From contig DBAU01000032.1 of the NCBI GenBank assembly GCA_002291845.1, positions 1 through 30,936 on the forward strand: a stretch of 30,936 nucleotides of DNA. Direction: 5' to 3'. The position numbers and the translations under genes were made by a program. This document shows positions 14,007 to 20,257 of this stretch, one piece after another. The stretch comes from Alphaproteobacteria bacterium UBA1002 (GTDB lineage Bacteria > Pseudomonadota > Alphaproteobacteria > Rickettsiales > UBA998). A model generated the notes under the pieces. It was not told the DNA's origin. It saw nothing but the letters and a program-made list of their open reading frames with translations, and searched no databases. How positions within the stretch are numbered: the stretch's first letter is position 1; every line of letters begins with the position of its first letter.

Positions 14007-15107
14007 CTAGACATTGAAGCGGAAATGGAAGATATCGCCATCCTTCACCGGGTATTCTTTGCCTTCCAGCCGCATTTTTCCGGCTTCTTTGGCGCCCTGC
14101 TCGCCTTTGCCGGCCACATAGTCGTCGTAGGCAATGGTTTCGGCGCGGATGAAGCCTTTTTCGAAATCGGTATGGATGACGCCGGCGGCCTGCGGGGCTT
14201 TCGCGCCGCGCTTGACGGTCCAGGCTCTGGCTTCTTTCGGGCCGACGGTAAAGAAGGTCAGCAGATCAAGCAGGCCGTAGCCGGTGCGGATGATCTGGGC
14301 GAGGCCGGTTTCCTTCAGGCCGAGATCGGCGAGGAATTCGGTTTTTTCCTCCGGCTCGAGTGCCGCCACTTCCGATTCAATGCGCGCCGAGACAATGACC
14401 GCAGGCACGCCCTGCGCCTGGCACTGGGCAAAGACTTTCTGGGTCAGTGCATTGCCACTGGCCGCCGAGCCTTCCTCCACGTTGCATACCACCATCACCG
14501 GCTTGGTGGTGAGCAGCTGCAGGTTCTTAAGCGTCTTGCGTTCTTCGTCATCATGTACCGCGACCAGCCGCAGTGGCTTGCCTTCGGCAGCCAGCGGCAG
14601 GCAGCGCTCCACCATCTCCAGCTGGGCTTTGGCCTCTTTGTCGCCGCCTTTGGCTTTCTTGGCGAGGTTCTGCTGGCGCTTTTCCAACGAATCAAGATCG
14701 GCGAGCACCAGCTCCATCTCGATGATGTCCCAGTCGCGCAGGGGGTCGATGGAGCCTTCCACGTGGGTGATGTCATCATCCTCAAAGCAGCGCAGCACAT
14801 ATACGATGGCGTCCACCTCGCGGATATGGGCGAGGAACTGGTTGCCAAGCCCTTCGCCTTTCGATGCGCCGCGCACCAGCCCGGCAATATCTACAAACTC
14901 AAGCTGTGTGGGGATTTTCTGGGCTGAGCCCGCCAGTTCCGCCAGCGTGTCCAGCCGGGGATCGGGCACCATCACGCGGCCCACGTTCGGCTCGATAGTG
15001 CAGAACGGGTAGTTGGCCGCTTCCGCCTGAATGGTGGAAAGCAACGCGTTAAACAGCGTGGATTTGCCGACGTTGGGAAGGCCGACGATGCCGCAGGAAA
15101 AACCCAT
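14007..15107 (-). CDS. ychF: Ribosome-binding ATPase YchF (Obg-family)
   Basis: YchF is an Obg-family P-loop protein that binds ribosomes and hydrolyses ATP in preference to GTP; it is tied to stress response. The 366-aa protein starts MGFSCGIVGLPNVGKSTLFN with the P-loop, has the DIAGLV G3 motif, a NVEE block in place of NKxD (a family mark), and a C-terminal TGS domain ending in GDIFHFRFNV. AAAGGACAT lies before ATG 15107; a longer frame upstream was rejected. It is the first gene of an operon with the FKBP-like, aminotransferase and transporter genes. Confidence 0.97.
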   Translation of the reverse strand: MGFSCGIVGLPNVGKSTLFNALLSTIQAEAANYPFCTIEPNVGRVMVPDPRLDTLAELAGSAQKIPTQLEFVDIAGLVRGASKGEGLGNQFLAHIREVDAIVYVLRCFEDDDITHVEGSIDPLRDWDIIEMELVLADLDSLEKRQQNLAKKAKGGDKEAKAQLEMVERCLPLAAEGKPLRLVAVHDDEERKTLKNLQLLTTKPVMVVCNVEEGSAASGNALTQKVFAQCQAQGVPAVIVSARIESEVAALEPEEKTEFLADLGLKETGLAQIIRTGYGLLDLLTFFTVGPKEARAWTVKRGAKAPQAAGVIHTDFEKGFIRAETIAYDDYVAGKGEQGAKEAGKMRLEGKEYPVKDGDIFHFRFNV

Positions 15108-15286
15108 AGTGATGTCCTTTATTGTTCGTCCCTGCTTCAGCCTACTGACCTCCGCAAGGGACGCCACTTCGCGGGCTTATGGCTGACTCGGACATCCTGT
15201 CCTTGTGGAACAGGAAGGTAAGGAACAAGAGCATCGCGAAAGGCTGGCTTGCCCTATAGTTTGCCGCGCTAACTCAGGCAATAAAT

Positions 15287-15730
15287 TTAATGAATCAAGG
15301 GGGAAATCAGCGCGTCAGCCGTCACCAGCCCGGCATGCTGTGCAGCCTGTACCTGCGCCACGGGAGCAAATTGTGCTGCTTGTAACGCCGTAGGCTGATG
15401 AATCGTGGGTGTATCCAGCGTCGGGCTTTTACCCTGACTGGCCTCTTTTTCTGCGGTTGCAGAGGGCTCGGCAGAGCCAGGAGAAGTCGCATTAAACCCA
15501 AGAAATTCCAAAGATTTGGTGGTGGCCGCCATCAGCCCGCCGGAGACACCAAAAAATACCGCCACATTGCTGGGTGGGAAGGTGGTCAACGCTTGAAAGC
15601 TGAGCCCGGTGAGCGCTTGCAGCCCACTTCCCAGTGGACCTAGCAGCAGCCCGGTACCATAGCCAACCGCGAGCCCCAGCACGGTGGCGACGGCCGCAGC
15701 GGCGACAATCTTTTTTGTGGCAGACCACAT
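15287..15730 (-). CDS. Hypothetical membrane protein, 147 aa
   Basis: Family not recognised. It has a Lys-led hydrophobic N-terminus (residues 8-32, Ala/Gly-rich), a second hydrophobic segment at about 54-71, and a Ser/Thr/Pro/Gln-rich soluble tail. The ribosome binding site is weak (AGGGA ten bases before ATG). It lies between pth and ychF, genes that are commonly adjacent, on the same strand, so it looks like an insertion into a conserved pair. Coding is supported by length and a plausible membrane pattern only. Confidence 0.6.
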   Translation of the reverse strand: MWSATKKIVAAAAVATVLGLAVGYGTGLLLGPLGSGLQALTGLSFQALTTFPPSNVAVFFGVSGGLMAATTKSLEFLGFNATSPGSAEPSATAEKEASQGKSPTLDTPTIHQPTALQAAQFAPVAQVQAAQHAGLVTADALISPLIH

Positions 15731-15798
15731 CGCGCAGACATCCCTGAATATGATAGTCTCCAGCCTAAGCGCTTTTTCTGGCTAACCCAAGGAAAATG

Positions 15799-16374
15799 CT
15801 ACCCTTTGTCATGCAATTGTAACGCGACGGCATTCATCAGCTTATCCGGGTGGCCGGCCAGAAGCTGCGGAAGATGCTGCACGGTGGCATCGATCAGCGG
15901 TTCCTCCAGTGCCCATTCGTCTTTGGAAAAATCGCTCAGCACATGGGCATGCACCATCTCCTTGCGGCCCGGATGGCCGATGCCGAGGCGCACCCGCCAG
16001 TAATTCTGCCCCAGCGCGCGGTCGATATCCTTTAGCCCGTTATGCCCGCCATGGCCGCCGCCCAGCTTCACGCGCAGCTTGCCGGGCAGCAGATCCAGCT
16101 CGTCATGAATGACAATCACTTGTTCCGGGGGGATTTTGAAAAAGCGCGCGGCTTCACCCACCGAGATGCCGGATTTATTCATGAAGGTCTGTGGTTTAAT
16201 GGTAAGCACCTCCTCCCCCGCGATGAGGCCACGCCAGCATTGGGCGTGAAATTTGCTGCCGTTGGTGCTCAGGCCATAACGCGCCACCAGCCCGTCAATG
16301 GCCATAAAGCCGATGTTATGCCGGTGGCCCGCATAGGAGGGGCCGGGGTTGCCAAGGCCTGCGATCAGAAACAT
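15799..16374 (-). CDS. pth: Peptidyl-tRNA hydrolase
   Basis: Pth frees tRNA from peptidyl-tRNA that falls off ribosomes. From ATG 16374 the protein has 191 residues and starts MFLIAGLGNPGPSYAGHRHN, with the catalytic His19 and the family's N-terminal GLGNPG motif; VIHDELDLLPGKLRVKLGGG and GGHNGLKDI are also present. GTG 16395 would add seven residues and cannot be ruled out. It normally sits next to rplY, but here the brnT-brnA pair separates the two, so it probably has its own promoter in the 16380-16480 region. Confidence 0.97.
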   Translation of the reverse strand: MFLIAGLGNPGPSYAGHRHNIGFMAIDGLVARYGLSTNGSKFHAQCWRGLIAGEEVLTIKPQTFMNKSGISVGEAARFFKIPPEQVIVIHDELDLLPGKLRVKLGGGHGGHNGLKDIDRALGQNYWRVRLGIGHPGRKEMVHAHVLSDFSKDEWALEEPLIDATVQHLPQLLAGHPDKLMNAVALQLHDKG

Positions 16375-16471
16375 GCCGCCACCATAGAAGCGCACTCCGG
16401 CGATGACAAGAAGCCGTCATTTTAATTAGCTCAAAAGAAGTAAACATGGGCAGCTAACGCCACAGTTTAGA

Positions 16472-16500
16472 CAATAAAAACTGTTATTTCTAAGAACAGT
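16472..16500 (-). terminator. Possible weak minus-strand terminator upstream of pth
   Basis: On the minus strand ACTGTT (16500-16495) and AACAGT (16485-16480) form a 6-bp stem followed by TTTTATT. The stem is AT-rich and short. Part of it can pair instead with ACAGTTT at 16462-16468. Confidence 0.3.
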
Positions 16501-16513
16501 ATCTTCAAATTCT

Positions 16514-16559
16514 GTACATACATTAATTTCTTGACCTGGATAATTTTTGTATGTACTTT
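16514..16559 (+). promoter_or_regulatory. brnT promoter and operator
   Basis: TTGACC (16531-16536), 17 bp and TACTTT (16554-16559) form a promoter. Perfect inverted arms GTACATACA (16514-16522) and TGTATGTAC (16548-16556) flank the -35 and overlap the -10. BrnA is known to repress its own operon, so this is its likely operator. The expected transcription start is at about the brnT ATG (16567). Confidence 0.65.
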
Positions 16560-16566
16560 TATTGCT

Positions 16567-16857
16567 ATGAGAATTGAGTTCGACGTCGATAAGAATGAAA
16601 AGAATATTCAAGAGCGTGGTATTAGCTTCGAGCAGGTTCATGATATCGAGTGGGAGACCGCGCACATTGTTGACGTCACAAAGCCCGAATACGGTGAACG
16701 TCGCTGGCGCGTATGGGGCATGATCCGTGGACGCCTTTTTGTCCTGATTTTTACCAAGCGTGACAATACGATGCGGGTAATTAGCCTGCGGAAGGCAAAC
16801 GATAGAGAGTGGAGAAAGTACAATGGACAGCAAGAAACCCAATCCGGAATTAATTGA
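16567..16857 (+). CDS. brnT: BrnT-family toxin
   Basis: BrnT is a ribonuclease toxin of a type II system with a RelE-like fold (DUF497). From ATG 16567 the protein has 96 residues with the family pattern: FDVDKNEKNIQERGISFEQV at the N-terminus, a middle segment ending in GERRWRVWG, then FVLIFTKRD and the C-terminal RVISLRKANDREWRKY, where the Arg/Ser/Lys residues belong to the conserved core. ATG 16531 in frame is not an ATG but an alternative TTG inside the -35 box, so it is rejected. The gene overlaps brnA by 35 bp and lies antisense within the rplY-pth interval. Confidence 0.9.
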   Translation: MRIEFDVDKNEKNIQERGISFEQVHDIEWETAHIVDVTKPEYGERRWRVWGMIRGRLFVLIFTKRDNTMRVISLRKANDREWRKYNGQQETQSGIN

Positions 16858-17266
16858 TGAAGAAAATCCGGAAATTACGGATGAAGAATTCGCCCACGCA
16901 CGTCCCGCGTTAGAAGGCCTAGCAGAAATTTTTGGGAAGCGAGCCGCTGAGGATTTGGAAGAGGAAAGCCATATTCGGCGTGGCAGGCCTCGTAAAATTG
17001 TCAAAAGTAAACCCACCACTATTCGGCTCGATCCTAACGTGGAGGCTTTTTTCCGCGCCACCGGGCCCGGCTGGCAAACACGCATTAATGATGTATTGAG
17101 GTCTTGGGTTTTGGTAAACGACGAGGAAGGCAAGAAACGCCTTAAGCGCAAAAGAGTAGAAGCGGCCGCTAAAAAGTCACTTAATGGTAGGTTTGATGTG
17201 AAGACTTCTAGTGTAATCAATCCGCGCCGCGGAAGGCCTTTGAGTCCTATCAAACATGGAGCCTAG
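16823..17266 (+). CDS. brnA: BrnA-family antitoxin, extended
   Basis: BrnA neutralises BrnT and represses the operon. The 147-aa protein has the family's N-terminal ITDEEFAHARPA motif (18-29) and the DNA-binding TIRLDPNVEAFFRATGPGWQ segment (66-85) followed by TRINDVLRSWV. Most BrnA proteins end soon after this; here about 50 basic residues follow. RGRP appears twice (Arg53 region, RRGRPRK; and about 136-139, RRGRPLS), each like an AT-hook core. A GGAGAAAG ribosome binding site precedes ATG 16823, within the end of brnT. Confidence 0.92.
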   Translation: MDSKKPNPELIDEENPEITDEEFAHARPALEGLAEIFGKRAAEDLEEESHIRRGRPRKIVKSKPTTIRLDPNVEAFFRATGPGWQTRINDVLRSWVLVNDEEGKKRLKRKRVEAAAKKSLNGRFDVKTSSVINPRRGRPLSPIKHGA

Positions 17267-17315
17267 CTAGCGGCATTGCCAGCAGAATACTGATACGCTC
17301 GTCGAGCATAGCACA

Positions 17316-17351
17316 ACATAAAAGGGCCGCCCGAGGGCAGCCCTTTTATGT
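17316..17351. terminator. Bidirectional Rho-independent terminator
   Basis: ACATAAAAGGGC (17316-17327) and GCCCTTTTATGT (17340-17351) are perfect 12-bp arms, with a further inner GC stem; A- and T-runs lie on both sides. It serves brnA (plus) and rplY (minus). Confidence 0.92.
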
Positions 17352-17368
17352 GTCGGTTACGAAGGTAA

Positions 17369-18019
17369 TTACTTCTTCGCCGGAGCGGCCTTGGCGGCGG
17401 GGGTAGCCGCTACGGCGGCGGCGTCAGCCCCCGGCTTCGCCTCTTCCTCATCCTTGCCACGGCCAGCAATCGTCGCGATGGTGAAATCACGGCTGGTGAT
17501 GGCGGGGGTCACGCCTTCCGGCAGGGCCACATGCGAAATGTGGATGGAGTGGCCGATATTGGCGTCTTTAACATCAATCTCGATCACGGAGGGGATTTTA
17601 TCCGGCGCGCAGACCAGCTCCAGCTCGTGGCGCACGATGTTGAGCACACCGCCACGCTTCAGGCCGATGGAGCGGTCCTGGTTGAGGAAGCGGACCGGCA
17701 CCATCACGCGGATGCGCGAGGTTTCGTCCACTTTCAGGAAGTCCGCGTGTTCAATCGCATCAGAAACCGGGTGGAATTCCAGCGCCTTCGGCAGAGCGGT
17801 CAGTTTCTTGCCGTCCAGCTCGATGGTCACGATTTTGTTGAAGAAACCGCCTTTTTGGTAAGCGAGTTTCAGTTCTTTCTCCGGCAGCGCGATCGGGGTC
17901 GGCGCGTAGTCGTTGCCGTAAAGAATGCCCGGCACCTTACCTTCGCGGCGAACGGCACGGGCGCCGCCTTTCCCGCGTGCGGCGCGGGTTTCAGCAGCGA
18001 ATGCGGTGGCTGTTTTCAT
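17369..18019 (-). CDS. rplY: Ribosomal protein bL25, CTC (long) form
   Basis: bL25 binds 5S rRNA in the large subunit. The 216-aa product is the long, CTC-type form: an N-terminal 5S-binding domain (about 1-95, with ARGKGGARAVRREGKVPGIL) and a C-terminal TL5-type domain (HELELVCAPDKIPSVIEIDV), ending in an Ala/Lys-rich tail. AGGAGCAACC precedes the ATG. It follows prs on the same strand, separated by 137 bp that hold repeated GTTTTAG-like units; pth, its usual partner, lies beyond the toxin-antitoxin pair. Confidence 0.97.
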   Translation of the reverse strand: MKTATAFAAETRAARGKGGARAVRREGKVPGILYGNDYAPTPIALPEKELKLAYQKGGFFNKIVTIELDGKKLTALPKALEFHPVSDAIEHADFLKVDETSRIRVMVPVRFLNQDRSIGLKRGGVLNIVRHELELVCAPDKIPSVIEIDVKDANIGHSIHISHVALPEGVTPAITSRDFTIATIAGRGKDEEEAKPGADAAAVAATPAAKAAPAKK

Positions 18020-18076
18020 GGTTGCTTGCTCCTAAATGGACGGGTCTTTTACAAGAGATTCAAAGGGAAAGCAAGG

Positions 18077-18138
18077 AAGGTTTTAGATGTTAGGTTTTAG
18101 GTTTCAGCCGTTTATGGGCAAGAAAGGGCTAAAACCTT
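18077..18138. repeat. GTTTTAG-rich inverted repeat between rplY and prs
   Basis: AAGGTTTTAG (18077-18086) and CTAAAACCTT (18129-18138) are perfect 10-bp inverted arms. Between them TTAGGTTTTAGGTTT forms a short degenerate direct repeat. It may be a hairpin in the prs-rplY message or a slippage-prone spacer. Confidence 0.6.
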
Positions 18139-18156
18139 AAAGCTAAAAGCGAAAAC

Positions 18157-19089
18157 TTAATCAAACAGGCTTGAGACGGATGTCTCGTCACTGATGCGCT
18201 TGATGGCTTCCGCGAGGAGCGGGGCGATGGTCACCACGCGGATATTGCGGGCCGCGGCAACGTCCGGGCGCACCCCGATGGAATCGGTGATCACGAGTTC
18301 GTCGAGCACCGAGCCGGTGATGCGCTCCACCGCCTTGCCGGAAAGCACCCCGTGGGTGATGTAGGCGGAGACGCTGCGTGCGCCTTCTTTCTTTAAGGCC
18401 TCGGCGGCGTTGCATAGCGTGCCCCCGGAATCGACGATGTCATCCACCAGGATGCAATCCCGTCCTTCGACACTGCCGATGATGTTCATCACTTCCGAGA
18501 CGCCGGCCTTCTCGCGGCGCTTATCGACGATGGCGAGGTCGGTTTCCAGCCGCTTGGCGAAATTGCGCGCGCGTACCACACCGCCGACATCCGGCGAGAC
18601 GATCATCATATTTTTATCCGCATAACGCTCGGTGATGTCGCGCACCAGCACGGGCGTCGCATAAAGGTGATCCACGGGGATATTGAAGAAGCCTTGTATC
18701 TGGCCCGCATGCAGGTCCAGGGTGAGCACGCGGTCAGCCCCGGCGGTGCCAATGAGGTCAGCCACCAGCTTCGCCGAGATCGGCGTGCGCGGGCCGGGTT
18801 TGCGGTCCTGCCGCGCATAGCCATAATACGGAATCACCGCCGTAACGCGCCGCGCCGAGGAGCGCTTCAGCGCATCCAGGCAGATCAGCATCTCCATAAT
18901 ATTGTCATTGGTCGGGTAGGCGGTGGACTGAATGAAGAACACATCCTCCCCGCGGATATTCTCCAGGATCTCAACAAAGATCTCCATATCATTGAAGCGG
19001 CGGATGTTCGCCTGTGTCAGCGTGGTGCCGAGATAGGCGGCCATGGCTTCGGCGAGGGGGAGGTTACTGTTACCGGCAAGGAGCTTCAT
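18157..19089 (-). CDS. prs: Ribose-phosphate pyrophosphokinase (PRPP synthetase)
   Basis: Prs makes PRPP from ribose 5-phosphate and ATP for purine, pyrimidine, His, Trp and NAD synthesis. From ATG 19089 the product is 310 residues, the standard length, starting MKLLAGNSNLPLAEAMA. It has the catalytic DLHAGQIQGFFNIPVDHLYA block and the PRPP-binding loop ILVDDIVDSGGTL. A longer frame upstream (33 bases) lacks support. It heads the prs-rplY unit and is divergent from the SDR gene, with an 81-bp shared spacer. Confidence 0.97.
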   Translation of the reverse strand: MKLLAGNSNLPLAEAMAAYLGTTLTQANIRRFNDMEIFVEILENIRGEDVFFIQSTAYPTNDNIMEMLICLDALKRSSARRVTAVIPYYGYARQDRKPGPRTPISAKLVADLIGTAGADRVLTLDLHAGQIQGFFNIPVDHLYATPVLVRDITERYADKNMMIVSPDVGGVVRARNFAKRLETDLAIVDKRREKAGVSEVMNIIGSVEGRDCILVDDIVDSGGTLCNAAEALKKEGARSVSAYITHGVLSGKAVERITGSVLDELVITDSIGVRPDVAAARNIRVVTIAPLLAEAIKRISDETSVSSLFD

Positions 19090-19170
19090 ACATATGCTTT
19101 CGGGGGTGAAAAGTGGCGGCAACCTACCAAGGGGCTAGCATTGTGTAAAGAGCCGCCCTATCTAGCGCGC

Positions 19171-19932
19171 ATGGAAACACTTCCTTTCGGCCCCGCCACC
19201 GCCCTGATCACCGGATGCGCAAAACGCGTCGGGAGGGCGCTGGCCGTGCATCTGGCGCGGCAGGGCTGGGATATTCTTATTCATTACCATGGCTCCCGCG
19301 CCGAGGCAGAATCGCTGGCGGAGGAGATACGAGCCATGGGCCGCCAGGCGGCGCTCGCGCAGGCAGACCTTTCTGATCCTGCGGCGGCCGAGCGTATTTT
19401 TTCCGCCGCGGAAGGGATGCCGCCCGTGGTGACGCTGATTCACAATGCCTCCCTCTTTCAGCGCGACCAGCTGGCGAATCTGACGGCACAAAGCCTGCGC
19501 CAGCATTTCAGCGTGAATCTGGACACGCCGCTCCTGCTGACCCGCGCGTTTGCCGCGCAGTTTCCCAAGGGGGCATATCCCGGCAATGTGATCTGCCTGG
19601 TGGATGGCATGCGCGGCTGGAGCATTTCGCCCACCTTCCTGTCGTATTCGCTCAGCCGTCTGGCGATGGAGCAGGCGGTTCCCCTGCTGGCACGTGATCT
19701 GGCACCGCATATCCGCGTGAATGGCATTGCGCTGGGGGCCACCCTGCCCGGTGAGATGGACAAACCCTCCACCTTTGCCAAGCTGGAATGGATGTCCCCG
19801 CTAAAGCGTACCAGTCACCCGGCGGAGGTCTGTGCGGCGGTCGATTATATTCTTCATGCCGACAGTGTGACCGGCCAGACCCTGAACCTCAGCGCCGGGA
19901 TGCAATTACCCAGCTGGCACGCCGCTGATTAA
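19171..19932 (+). CDS. SDR-family oxidoreductase, pteridine reductase/FolM-like
   Basis: A short-chain dehydrogenase of 253 residues. The nucleotide-binding loop TGCAKRVGRALA (14-25) with Arg resembles the NADPH-binding TGxxxRxG of pteridine reductases, as does VD at residue 145 in place of the usual catalytic Ser. The YxxxK active site reads Y159-SLS-R163, so the general-base Lys is replaced by Arg, which is unusual. A likely role is reduction of a pterin or similar, but the Arg change makes activity uncertain. The upstream open frame is antisense to prs and was not used. The gene precedes uvrC, a pairing often seen in alphaproteobacteria. Confidence 0.9.
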   Translation: METLPFGPATALITGCAKRVGRALAVHLARQGWDILIHYHGSRAEAESLAEEIRAMGRQAALAQADLSDPAAAERIFSAAEGMPPVVTLIHNASLFQRDQLANLTAQSLRQHFSVNLDTPLLLTRAFAAQFPKGAYPGNVICLVDGMRGWSISPTFLSYSLSRLAMEQAVPLLARDLAPHIRVNGIALGATLPGEMDKPSTFAKLEWMSPLKRTSHPAEVCAAVDYILHADSVTGQTLNLSAGMQLPSWHAAD

Positions 19933-19964
19933 CACTCGCCTCTCACGAGCAGATGACGTCTTAT

Positions 19965-19973
19965 TTATCCACA
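19965..19973 (+). promoter_or_regulatory. DnaA box 1 (TTATCCACA)
   Basis: Perfect match to the consensus DnaA-binding 9-mer, 200 bp from the second copy. Confidence 0.65.
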
Positions 19974-20164
19974 CGGTAAACAACCCGCGTCATTGCGTGA
20001 TGTTTTTCGCTTTTTCCCAAAACCCCACACGCATAGGCGGCAATTTAGGGATCAAAATATTTAATAAACAATCACTTATTCGTTGAACAAAAAAAGCACT
20101 CAGGCCATGAAAATTTCGCAATTCTGGTGGGTTGGCGGGCAGGGAAAAGGCTTCACCCACAGAC

Positions 20165-20173
20165 TTATCCACA
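20165..20173 (+). promoter_or_regulatory. DnaA box 2 (TTATCCACA)
   Basis: Perfect match to the consensus, 85 bp upstream of the uvrC start codon, same orientation as box 1. Confidence 0.65.
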
Positions 20174-20257
20174 GGCGCATAAGCCTTTGAGTCTGCGTGA
20201 TGCGTTGCACCATGCGTGACGGTTGGCGAGCGGCGTCCGCCATGCCATATAGAGAGC

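Larger units (their letters stand above)
19933..20257. other. Intergenic region with two DnaA boxes and an AT-rich core (possible origin or DnaA-controlled promoter)
   Basis: This 325-bp spacer between the SDR gene and uvrC holds two perfect DnaA boxes TTATCCACA in the same orientation (19965-19973 and 20165-20173). Between them lies an AT-rich stretch (20042-20095) with GATC and TTTAATAAAC. No convincing ORF or RNA gene was found. It may be part of a replication origin, or a DnaA-regulated promoter for uvrC. Confidence 0.5.

Noticed and set aside
14025..14927. Plus-strand 300-aa ORF
   Set aside because: Antisense shadow of ychF.
16426..17253. Minus-strand 275-aa ORF
   Set aside because: Antisense to brnT-brnA, which both match known families.
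18667..19170. N-terminal extension of the SDR reading frame
   Set aside because: It is antisense to prs; the SDR fold begins at METLPFGPATALITG.
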